Assembly (NCBI GenBank): GCA_029052085.1
Contig: JAIDJS010000112.1
Span: 1 to 26,485 of the forward strand
Direction of reading: 5' to 3'
Length of the DNA: 26,485 bases
Origin: Eubacterium sp.
GTDB taxonomy: Bacteria > Bacillota > Clostridia > Oscillospirales > Acutalibacteraceae
The position numbers were made by a program, and so were the translations under genes. The notes under the pieces are model-generated. The model was given only the letters and a program-made list of their open reading frames with translations. It ran no database searches and was not told the origin of the DNA. Shown here piece by piece: positions 1 to 12,300 of the stretch; the stretch's first letter is position 1; the number at the start of each line of letters is the position of its first letter.

Positions 1-100
1 ATTGTTGACCTAAAACGCATAATTTATAAAAAAACGAATTGGTAATTTATGGAAAAAATGTGATAAAATTGCGCATAAAACCTTAAAAAATTTTAATTCA

Positions 101-130
101 TACAAAATTGTTACAAAATATTACAAATTG
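101..130 (+). promoter_or_regulatory. Three phased TACAAA direct repeats upstream of the -35 box
   Basis: TACAAA occurs at 101-106, 112-117 and 122-127, so the copies are 11 and 10 bp apart and lie on one face of the helix. The last copy ends 6 bp before the -35 hexamer. A further related copy, within ATTGTTACAA, lies at 210-219 in the leader; the same 10-mer occurs at 107-116. This spacing fits a binding site for an activator or response regulator, or an AT-rich UP-like element. The regulator cannot be named from sequence. Chance repetition is possible because the whole region is AT-rich. Confidence 0.4.
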
Positions 131-133
131 GTG

Positions 134-162
134 TTGACATCTTTCTATAATAGGTATATAAT
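134..162 (+). promoter_or_regulatory. Sigma-A type promoter for the three-gene unit
   Basis: TTGACA at 134-139 and TATAAT at 157-162 are separated by exactly 17 bp, a full match to the housekeeping consensus. Transcription would start near 168-170. An overlapping TATAAT at 146-151 is only 6 bp from the -35 box and is not usable with it. No other convincing promoter was found before the second or third gene, so this one probably drives all three. Confidence 0.85.
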
Positions 163-169
163 TACTTTA

Positions 170-259
170 ATTAATAATAAATATGGGTGTATTATGCCTT
201 TTTGTATTTATTGTTACAATTTAGTTTGAGTTGCTTTATTCAGAAAAGAGGTAGTTTTT
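170..259 (+). promoter_or_regulatory. Leader and ribosome binding site of the giant gene
   Basis: The predicted untranslated leader is about 90 nt. It contains an 8-bp inverted repeat, AATAAATA (176-183) and TATTTATT (205-212), which could form only a weak AT hairpin. AGAGG at 247-251 sits 8 nt before the ATG at 260 and decides that start. I see no riboswitch-like structure in it. Confidence 0.6.
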
Positions 260-379
260 ATGAAACGAAAATCGAAGCGAATAATGGGTATGCTGTTGGC
301 ATTGCTTATGTTTGCAACAAGCTTTATCCAGCCGCTTGGTCTGTCCTTCGGACTGTTTGATGTTTATTCGGCAGAAGCC
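260..379 (+). other. Signal peptide of the giant surface protein
   Basis: Residues 1-40 begin MKRKSKR, continue with a hydrophobic core (MGMLLALLMFATSF) and end in an A-E-A motif at 38-40 before glycine. This is a standard Sec signal with predicted cleavage after Ala40. The stretch between core and cleavage site is rather long, so an earlier cut cannot be excluded. There is no YSIRK/G-S motif. Confidence 0.85.
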
Positions 380-3300
380 GGTCCGTCTATGGATTTGTCC
401 ATAACATATCTCAGCGGCGGTAATGTGTCGGAACCCCTTCCGGGTCAGCAGCCGCCTCGTCAGGTAATGATTGGACACGGCGAAACGAACGGTGCAAGAA
501 TTAATATGATAGGCGATTTCCGTTCGGGTGTAGGTGAAGGAAGAAATGCTTACTTTGATTTGAAGCTTCCTTATTTCTACAAGGATTCTACCGGAAATCT
601 TGCTACAACCTATGATTTTGCCGATATCCCTGCAGATCAGAGGGATGATCCGATGTGCCTTGCCGTTAAGGTTGCGGGCGATAATGAGGATTGGGAAGTT
701 GACAAAACTACCGAGTACAGAGGTACGGTTCATTTCCAGAGTGCAAGAACTGTAAGACAGGGTCAGCAGATTGCGTTAACGCTGCTTATTTATTTCAAGG
801 GTGCTGTTCCTGAAAATACAAGTGCTCTTATTTATCTCGGCGGCGGTTATGAAACCTACGCATATCAGGGTGCAACCTCAGACGGATGGTCTGCAACGCC
901 TGAAATGGCAAGCAAAAACGGTATCTATGAATTTATCTGTTCAAACCTTCGTTGGGAAGCAGATATTCAGGCTGTTAATCCAAGAAATGCGTTGTGGGAT
1001 AAATTCAATTACCTTGTTTATAAAATTACAGTAAGAAACACTTCGGAAGACCCTGCCAGCCATATTAAGGCTTTCAGTGCGAATGTTGAAGTTCCTACCG
1101 AGGGTAATGACGGCTATGGTCTTCATATGAAGGAAGCGATGCACTTCCTGTATAACAACGGAAACCCCATAGAGCAAACGAGCTTTGAGCTTGAAGACCG
1201 AGAAGAACTTTATGTCGGTGTTCCCGGACAGGGCGGTGCTCTCATATATGATGTAACGGGAATTCCTCAGGAAGTTCGTGATGAATGGAATCTGATTACA
1301 TTTGCTAATGCTGCAGATCAGAATGGCAATCCGCTTGTTCCTCTTCCGTATACATATACAGCAAGTTCCAGTGTTTATTTCAGTGTGTATGAAAGTATTT
1401 ATGCGCAGGAATATGTTGATAATGATGCAACAGGCGAATCTGTTTCTGAAAAAGAGTTTTATATTGCGCTTCCGATGTCAACGGATATTCCGGACTCACA
1501 GAAGGCAATGATTAACGCTCATGTTTATGATACAATTGTTTTCGGTTCGGACTATACATGGACTAAGCAAAGCGGTCTTGCAACTCACGGCTTTGATGAA
1601 ACCAAAACGGGCTTTACTCATAAGAAATTTGTTCTTGATGAGGATGCTGAAAAATCAGAAAAAACTGCATCAATCGGTGATGAAGTTGAATACTACCTCG
1701 GATATTTTAAAAATACAAGTAACGTTCCTGCCTTTGAGGCAAATGCAGTTGATACTGCACCAAAGGATTTTAATCTTAAACGAATTAATGCGTATATGAA
1801 TTACAGCGATGAGGATGAAGATTACGATCCTCAGCTTGAAGATTGGTTTAAAGAGGAGGGAACGGTTGAATTTGAATTCAGCACAGATGAAGTTGATGAA
1901 GAAGGAAACGCTGTTACCTCTTTCGTTCCGCTCGGCTCAATGGTCTATAATGCTGATAAATCTTCTGATGAAGCAAAAGTGTTTACTCTTGAAGTAGGTA
2001 CTTTGATTGATGATTATATTAAATCTCAGGCTCTTCTTAATAAAACTGTTAAATATACGAATAAATTCCGTGTTAATTTTAAGCACAGAATTGCTCCGAA
2101 TGAAGCCTTTGACGGAAAAATCGGAGTTCAGGGTATTGTTGATAAAGGTATTAAATATGAGAATAAGCTTGTAACAAATTATGAAACATGGCAGTGGATT
2201 AATAAATCTGCGGTTGTTGAGGAAGCAGATTATTTTAAACAGCAGAATTCTACCTCTGCAAGCACGGCAACAATCTTTGCAACGCCTGCAGATCCTAAGC
2301 TGGTAACGGATGTAACCCGTGTTGTAGATGATAAGCTTACAGCTGCGGATACAATGTATATTCCCATTAATGTTGCGGGAACGGGCTTCCGTTATAAGCT
2401 TGGCAACAGCAGCCGTTCCAAGGTTATTCCGGGTATTCTGAAATCAGGTGCAATGCTTGATATTAATCAGAGTAAGCCGCTTGGTTTCGTTACAAATAAA
2501 ATTATCCTTTCAAAGGCATTAATGGATATTGCTGAGGTTGATTCGGTTACTATCTATTGCTTTAGAGGTAAAAATGCTGCTACAAAGGCCGTAGAAATTC
2601 CGTTCAGTAATTTCTCGGTTGATGAAGATGGAAATTATTATATTGAGTCTTCAGCATGGAAGTCTGTCGGCGAATGCTATGAGGGCTATGTAAACTTTAA
2701 ATCATTCGGTGCTAATATAGCGCTTTCCGATGACATATATGTTCAGTTTGCAGGTTATACAAATATTGTAAAACCTGCTGCCGATCCTCTTGTTGTAACG
2801 GGTACATTTACAACGGATTATAATGATCCTGCTCTTGATAAGGCTGTAAAAGACCCTGCAACTATGATTGTAAATACAATCAATCCGATTATTACGGGCT
2901 TTAGCTTTGATGATACAGATACTAAGAAATCAGGTGTGAATACTGCAAGCGGTCAGTCAAAGCAGACTACCGTTAATCATATTGAAATTCCGAATAAGCA
3001 GAAGGATGTCGGTTATGAATGGTCTATCTGCAATAATGCCATTTCTCCTGCAGGTGCTGTTGATATTTCAATTGATTTATCAAGCAGCGTTGGGAATAAA
3101 ACTCCTAACGGTGAAAATCCTACAGTTAAAGGCTTTTTAACCCAGAAAATAACGATTTCCGATTTCAGTAAGGTTGCCGATGTTGATTCAATTAAAATTT
3201 ATGGGTGGAATAAAAATCCCGCAACTGATGAGCCGGATGCAACCATTCCAATCAGTTCTCTTACGGTTACAGATGGTTCGGTTGTTATCGGAGAAGATGT

Positions 3301-6300
3301 ACTTAAAGATATCGGTTATGTAAAGAATATCGTTCTTTCCTGTTCAGAGTTCTATGGCTCCGAAAAAGATGAGCCTGATAAAATGAATATCAGACTTGAT
3401 GGTTATTCGGATTGGTATGGCGATTTGGATGCTGCGTTAACCTTTACTCCGGAAAACGAATCAATGGCAAATCGTATTATCACTCTTACAAACCGTTTAA
3501 GAGTTTTAAAGCCATATGCTGAAATTCACGCATTTATTGATTATTACGATTTAACAGGAACTGCTCTGAATTCAACAGTGAATTCAGATAAAAATGAATA
3601 TACATTAGGTGTACCGTATGACCGTAATTTTTATTACAGTGTTAAGGTAGGCAACCCGTATGTTTCAAGACTTGATGATTTTGAAATCACGCTTGATCTT
3701 CCGTTGTCTGCTGAGGGCAGTGATTATACAGGTTTCCATACAACCGGAATGTTTATGAGCAAAAATCTCATAGATAATTATAGAGTTCTTGAATATTTTA
3801 CGTTCTATGATACCTCTAATCCTGATAAAGCTTACAAATTTGATTTTGATAAGGAAAACGGAACTTTTACCGCTGAAGACGGAACCGTTTACAATGTTGT
3901 TGATGCAGATGGCAATATTTCTATTGATGAAAAAACAATCTTTGCAGATTGGGGAATTGAAAATCTTGGCAAGGTTGTTGTAACAGGTAAGGATTTCAAG
4001 GCAAATGTTGATTGTAACGATGATAACTATTTTACATTTGCAGGATTTTCTGACAGTTACTTTAACAGCTCAGATAGATTAGCTGTTACTGCAATAGATT
4101 ATTTTGACTGTATCCGCACAGAGAATGATACAAAAACTGTGTCAACAGATGGTGCAACAGCTTATATCAGCAAAATGTATTTTGATTCAACAATTGTTGC
4201 TGCTTATAAGGATACTGAGAGTGAAACTGCTGCAAAAACCGGCAATCGTTTTGATGCGGTTTCAACCTCAGATGAGCATATCCGATTAGAAAGATATGAA
4301 AAGAATGATAATTATCATTGGCTTGATAATTCCGAACTTGATATTGGATACAAGGCAATGGGTTCCTTCCTTGTGGATTTCAGACAGTATGTTGATAAGC
4401 CTGGTACAGATTCAAAAAATGTGCCTTTGGTAGGAGGAACGCTTCCTAATTCTCTTACTTATAAAATGTATTCTCAGGAACATCAGGGTAAGGAATATGT
4501 TCACAAGGAATCTTTTAACACTGCAGCGGATGTTGATTTGAATATCACTTTGCCTGATGCAAGTTTTGATGCTTCATATCTTAAAGTTCATCCCAAGGTA
4601 AAGGATTATCTTGAAAGCATTAAAATAACCCGCAAAGATGGTACTGAAACCATTATTGATAAAAGTGACTGGGAAAACAATTCTGTTGAAACTGCTCTTG
4701 ATACAGATGGAAGTGAGCTTGATAAGTTTTTTAGAATTGATTTGCTTCAATCAGCCGAAAGCGAAGAATTGGGTATTTATAAAACTCCAAGTGAATATGC
4801 TGCTGAAAACCCGGTAACTTCTATTGTTATCAGTTTAAATATTAATAGAACTGAGGCAGAAGACGGTAATGCCGCAGATCCTGATTACGGAGCATGGTTT
4901 GATTATTTCAATGAGAATTCAAGATACATGTTTGAAGTAACAGGAAGATTTTATAAATCAGGTTCTGCCACTGCAACTGTGAAAACAGATATGGAAATCG
5001 GTCATATTACCGAAAGACCGTATTCTCAAGCTAAAGACCGAACAACCTCCGGTGTTAAGGATCAGAAATCAAACTGGTCTTTCACAAATCAGTATCAGTG
5101 TTTCTGGTATGTACCGTATCATTGGAATTCAAGAGTAGAGAATTATGATTCGGCTGATCTGTTCTCAACTGCAAAGGTTTATGTTTATAATGAACAGAAT
5201 CAGATTTTAAAGGGTGTTCATAAAACTCCTGCTACAACCCAGGATCTTGATTGTACTTTTGGTACCTATAATGAATTTGCAGTATCCTTCTTCCAGAATA
5301 CTTTCGGAAGTGCTAATGATTATGCAAACGGCGGTGTAAAGAATACAGCAACGGGATATCGCTGGATTGAACAGGATAGGTTTGATTGGAACGGCAAGCA
5401 TGCCTTTACCGACAGACTTGTTCTGGAGGATAAGCTTCCGGTTATCAGACCCGATGCAGAAACGGATTATTACGGCTATCTGACTCAGAAGATTTATGTA
5501 TCTCCTCAGCTTTATCCGTTTATTGATTATATTGAGCTGACAAAGAAGGGAATTGTTCTTAATGAAGACGGAACAACCTCCTCAAAGACTATTGACGATA
5601 ATAAAATCGTTCTTCAAAAAGATGATTTGAAGCTTTATGTAAATGACGGTTCTGATGTCAAGGATCCTACAATTGTTGGTAATGATGAAGGCGTTACTCA
5701 TGAAGGTTTCTATGAAATCAATGTATATTATCACGATGATGAGGATAAAACAGAGGCATCAAACTCCATAATTCTTGGTAAAGACGAGTATCTTGACGGA
5801 TATTCCATTCATTTAAAGAATTTAGCGGGCAACGGAGATTATACAAGGGAACTTGAGGGCTTCGATCTGATGAAACCGTCAGAACATAACAACAATGCAA
5901 CCCCGGATATTTATATCGGCGGTGAGGTATATCGTGTAAGAGAAACAAATCCTCCGGCAGAGGATTATAACAAGATGACCTCAACCTCATATCATTATGA
6001 GTGGAATGCTGCAAAATCGGAATATGCCACAAATCAATATTATACTATGAATGATACCGGTCTTTTGATGGGTTATCGAATTCCGTTCCAGGCAGCTTGG
6101 AAGCTTATTTCAACAAATACCAAAGGTCGTACAATTTATGATTATCATGAAGAAAACGACAATCGTCAGAATGTTGAACCGAATATAGGGAGCTTCGATG
6201 TAAAAATCTGGAATAGAATGGATACGGACCAGCAGATGGGAAGATCCTCTTACATAGATACTGCAACGGTAACCAATACAATGAATGGTATTTATCGTTT

Positions 6301-9300
6301 AAAGCATATCTATATTCCCGAGGCGTTTATTGACGGTGATTGGTTTAATGTTGAGAAATTAACAATTAAGTATGGAAGCGGCAGTTCTCATACCGCTACA
6401 TTCAATCTTCAGCAGCTTAAGGACTGCGGCTATTTGTCATATGATGAAGAAAATCAGCAATACGTGTTTGATTTTAATCCGTTCATAAAAGACCATATAG
6501 ATGATTTTGCTAAGTTTAATCCAAACAACTATGAAACCGGCGATGTTTATGTAAGTGAATGGATTCATTCCTTTGTTATTAAGCTTTCCGCAGTTGATTC
6601 TAAAAAGAGCAATGGTGCCGGTGTTCTTAAAGGCGGAGAATTCCTTAACTCTGCAAGGCAGAAGCAAACTGCAAACAGAGGCGGAATAGAAAATTCTGCT
6701 TTGCCGACATTTTCATATGATGGTGTTTATGCAGACAGAACAGTTGAGGATATCAATGCAAACGCATGGACAAAGAAATCAAGGCCAACTGTTTGGCATG
6801 GTCCTGACGGAAACCACGAGTATACAAGCTCTACGGATTATTACAACTATGCTGATACTGTGTTTACCTCTTCGGAAAAGAATGCAGAAGCATACAGAAA
6901 TTTAAATGGTTCCAATCAGATAGATTCCAATGGTTATGGCGACAGACGTGATTATTATAATATCCGAAATCTTGTAGCTAATCTGAATGTGAATGCCCAG
7001 CGTACTACCACTATGGATGACGGCTCAAAAACCTTTGCATATGATATTGATAACTCCGATGGAACAAATACATATCTTAATGTAGATAAGAGCCATCTCC
7101 TCCCTGATGATTACATTGAATATCAGCTGACGGTTGCGGCTTCGGCTGATAGTATGATTCCTGTATATCGTCCTGATATCCGCTTTGTTGCTCCGACAGG
7201 ACAGCGTGTTGTCGGCTGGTATATCATTGAAAATACATCCGATATTCCGGATGATGATATCACAGGTAAGCTCAGTACATCGTCAACAGGCTCCAATACT
7301 GCAATTGCAGCAAGCCCGATTGATAGGGATGCTTATTACAGTCTTGTTGCCGGTGCTGACGGAAATGAAGAAACCTGTTACAGACGTCTTGATATTTCAG
7401 CAGGTGATTTAAGCAAGGAAGAAAGTTTAAATCAGGTTGCAAAGGGCAAAAAGATTGTTGTTTCTGTTATAACACAGCTTACGGATGAGCTTAGCTCATT
7501 TGAGGGTAAAACAATCAATCCCGGAATTTATGCTGCTGCGCATCCTCAGCATACGTATTCTCAGTACAGAATCAGAAATATCAATAATGCTCCGGGCGCT
7601 TATTATTACAGTACACATCATTATACCGATAGTACCGAAGGTGCAGAATACCATAGATATAATACAAGTTCTTATTACGGCGAACTTAATAATGAGCTGA
7701 CCTATATGTCAGATATCAGAACAAGTACAACATTTTATGACAGCCGTAATCTCAAGCTTGATGTGAATTATACAGATCCGGAATTCCATTATGACGGAAT
7801 GCCGATGAAGTTTACAATGACGGGCGGTACTGGCTCAAATAATGCTACTGCTGCCAATGCGGAAAATGATACGCTGCATAGTCTTGAAAGAGCAGTTTAT
7901 ACTGTTTCCTTCCTGCAGACAGCAAACGGCAAGCTGTTTAAAGGCTTTGATTTAACTGAAAAGCAGGTATTCCCTTATCCTGACAGTGTTACTCAGCATA
8001 AGGGTGAGAATGCAAAGGTTGAATACTGCTATTTCGTAGATTCTGCCGGTGATGTTATCGGAACAGATGTGGGTATTTACGAAACCGATGCTCCCGATAC
8101 GCAAATCTGGATATCAGAGGATAAGGTTATTGCTGCAGATAGCTTAACCGAAGAGCAGATTGCTGACGGCTGCCGACTTCTTAAAGACGCTGTCAGAATC
8201 AGATGGACTTACTTTGATGTTCCTGCAGGTACTGCTGCAAATCCGATTGTATTTGCAACACCTGCAAATCCGTTTGAATTAATCGGTGTAGGCAGATATC
8301 GTGATATCAGAACAGATGCGCAGAAGAAAACAACGGCTGCCGATGATTATTTTACATTTAGAATTGACGGTCACGTTGAGCTTAAGCATAAACACGATGA
8401 ATCTGTTGAAAATACGCTTGTCGGTTCAACTGATTCCTCTGCAATGCAGTTTACCGAGCCGGTTTCACTTTATGGCACCGGTGTTATTACAAAGAGCATT
8501 GTAAGAGAGCGTCCTATCTTAAATCTTCATACGCAGATATTCAAAAATGAGGCAGAGGCGGAAGCGGTTTATAATGCCAACGCTGCCCAGGTTAAGGGAT
8601 ATCGTCCCGGAGATACGGTTTGGTTTAAGGATACTGTTCAGAATCTGCAGAAAGGACCCGATGCTCCGCAGGGTGTACTTCTTAATCCTGTATTCTTTGA
8701 TAAAATCCCCGAATATATTTCCGCAAGCGGACTTGAAAGTGCTGTTCAGACAGGAAATACCGATAATATCAAGGTTGTGTGGTATAACAGGGACGGCACG
8801 GTTAAAACAGATATCCCTGAGTTTACAGTAACGAAAACGCAGTTTGAAGATGTTCCTGATTATCTCGGCGATACTGTTACAACCAAGAGTGATACAGACG
8901 GAACAAACTTTAATACACACAGAGCTTTTGCCGATATTTCTCTTGGCGAAAATGGAAATACGGTTTCTACTCCTATTACATTTAATCTTTATCAGATTAA
9001 GTTTAAGGATGGTTCACGTCTTGAAATCGGTGAGCATATTGAGGTTTATTATTCTGCAACTGTAAGAATGGAAAATCTTCCGCTGTCTTATACGCAGCGC
9101 GGAACAGGCGATAATGCCAAAACCTTTGTTGATTATTATCCGAAATACGGCGAATACTATTCAGTTCCGTCAGGTGCCCATACAGATGGATGGGGCACGG
9201 TTTATGAATGGTATACAAGAGCTTATCCGTATATTGGTGTAATGACAGGAAAGAATTTATATGGTACCCCTACATTAACAACTGACTACTGTGGCTCATT

Positions 9301-12300
9301 AACTCAATTTATGAATGCCAACAGTATGATGGATATGAATTATCTTTATCATGATCTGGGTGTAAGCGGTCTTAGAAATAAGAATATAGATAAATATGAA
9401 TATCTTAAGGATTCAAATGTCTATATGCCGGGTTCTGCAGGTGATGAAATCAATGATGGTGCATATATATCCGGAAGAGGATATCCACATGAGAATTATG
9501 GTGGTTCAAACGGATATCTTAAAGATTTTGATGTTAATATTGATAAGAACCAGCAGATAACAACTTATGTTCCAACCTTAACGCAGAATAAGTTGACTGA
9601 ACTTCCTGTTAGTGAAAAATATGTTAATCCAACAAGCAAAAGAGACCGTGATTGGTTCAACAGAATGCTTGTTTACAGAAACAGAAGTACGAATTGGCAG
9701 GAGGAACATGAGGATGCTGTAATCTGGGCTGAATCAAGAATGCATTTGCAGACAGCTTGGCTTGCTGCAGGCTCTCAGATTATCAGTGCTGAAGATAAAT
9801 CCGAATCAATAGAATACCTGCCAACAAACTATAATGGCTATAAGCTTGATCCAAGATTCAATATTATTCATAATACCTATGCAAGCGGCAGTCACTCAGT
9901 TTGGGGTTATCGAACAGGTCAGAATGAAAACACACGTCTTTTCAATGATGATAGTGTTCCGACAATGGAATACGATCAGTATTTTACCTCTCGTGTAAGT
10001 GCATATAACTATGGTGACTGGAGCCTAACTTCCGGCCTTGAATTTATCTATGTAATGCCGAAGGGAATAGAGCCTCAATTTAATGAAGATGGCTCTGTTG
10101 ATACTGCAAATATCAAAGCTCAGATTATGAGCGGCGGTACATCAAATAATCCTATCTATACGGAAATTGATCCTGATTTAATTCAGGTTCAGGTGCTTCA
10201 GAAACCGGGCAATGCAAATGGATATAAAACGCCGAATATTATGCAGGATCCCGTGTTGAGCTCCGAAACAATGAACAAGACAGGTCATAGCTATGTTGAT
10301 GAGAATCCGTATTATTCTGCCGATGATGAAACATCATGGGTATTCAGAATAACGGTTAAGCAGTCGCTTAATAAATGGTTTAACCGCGGTACGTCATACG
10401 GTTATATGATGTATGTTGATATTCCTTCACATGTATATGAAACGCCTGAAAGTGAATATTGGTATGATGAGGTTATGGTTAGACCTCTTGATACCACACA
10501 TCAGGATAGCCTTTATTATCAGATTTATGATACTACCTCGCTTTGGGGTCATAATGATTTAACAAAGCTTGCGTTAGCTTCCCAGGTAAGTACACAGTAT
10601 GGAGGAATGGATTATCTGTGGAATAGCTACTACCATTATTATCATCATGGCGGAAGAGGCAGTGATGTAGGACCTAACGGAAATATGTATTATGTAAGTG
10701 CTTCTCCGAATATGCCTTATATTAACGGTATGAATATTTCAAACCGTGAGGTATCCGCGCAGGGTGTTCTTGATGACAGCGGAAAAGAAAACTTTGAAAG
10801 CGGTGTACGTAATACCTATGCAAGCACAGGTACGCGTGCGCATATGAGAAAGCCGCTTATCAGAACGTGGACAACAGTTGGTGAAGATAATATTATCGGC
10901 ACCAATCCGCATGGTTATTATCTTGATTCACAGGGTGATACATCAACACTCAATATCCATGTTGAAAATAAATACTGGCTCAACACAATGGCTGTTGACC
11001 AGCATTATTACGGCTGGGTTTCAACAGGTAACAACAGTGGATACTATACCGAATCTCAGGAATACAATAAAATAAGACATACGTATTCAACAGACGGTGG
11101 TAATAAGGGTACCTTATATTATCCGGTTGTAACAAATATTCTTCCTGCAGGTATTGTTCCGAAGGATATTAACGGCAGACTGTTTACGGAAGATAATGAT
11201 GAAAATGCCAAAATGCAGCTTGATTGGTCACTTTATAATTACAGCTACAGCGGAAATACCTCAACGGCTTATGAGAAGTTTGATCAGGAAAAAGAGCTTT
11301 ATGAGACCAAGGTTGAATATATTCTTCTTGATTGCGAAGATGGAAGCACAGAGGGAAGATATAAGATAACCTTTAAGCAGAAATCAGATGATTTAACAAC
11401 TGCAAATGAGGATAAGCTTAAGATTTCTTCAGAGGATGCAAGAGTATTCCAGTTTAAAATTTATACCCTTGCTGCGCCAAGCGGTATGACAAAGGACGGT
11501 AAGCTTAATAACGATCTTCTTGATGTATTCCAGAGAAATCATACTTTTGTTTCAAGCCAGCTTGAAAACTTCCGCTTCCTGATTGATTCCGAGGTTCAGA
11601 ACAATCAGGCTGAAAATCCGTATTATGTAGGCAGCAGATTTGTTGAGAGCTACAGAAATTGGTATGCGCCGCCGAACAGACCGAATGATGCAACAATTAG
11701 TGATGTTCGCAAGGATTCTGCTCTTATAACGAACAGAGCAGGCGGCAATTCCGGTAATCTTCCGGATTGTCCTGTATTAACGCAGAATCTTGGCACAAAT
11801 GCAGCAATAGACGGTACAGATGAGGGCGGTAATAAACGCTACTTTGAGGAAGACGGCAAGATTACTCTCAGAGATAATTTTGATAAGAGTAAAATAACCG
11901 AGCTTCAGATGGAAGACTATACCGATTTAAGATATGGTCTGACACTTCAGTCTGAATCTGTAGATTTTGATGCAGGCAATGATTCAACCAATATCGGTGT
12001 TCATACAACAAACAGAATTCGTGTTCGCTGGCCGGATATTGAAAGCAATGCTTATTTAACGGATAAACCATCCGAAAATATTGAGAATCTGGGTGTTCGT
12101 TCTCCTCAGGGAACAGAGGGTAAATATGTATATTATCCAGATGCTTCCGATAAATCACAGGCTCTTCAGTACGGCGATACCCTTTATTACAATGTTAAGG
12201 TATCAAACGGTGCAACTGAGGATGACCATTTCCACCACGGAAATGTGCTTCATGCAAAGATTAAGGTAGTTCTTGCACTTCCGGATATTGTAAGATTTGT

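Noticed and set aside
5..30. Second promoter (TTGACC and TATAAA)
   Set aside because: The spacing is 14 bp and the match is partial in an AT-rich stretch.
146..151. Alternative -10 box TATAAT
   Set aside because: It is only 6 bp from the -35 hexamer; the second TATAAT at 157-162 gives the ideal 17-bp spacing.
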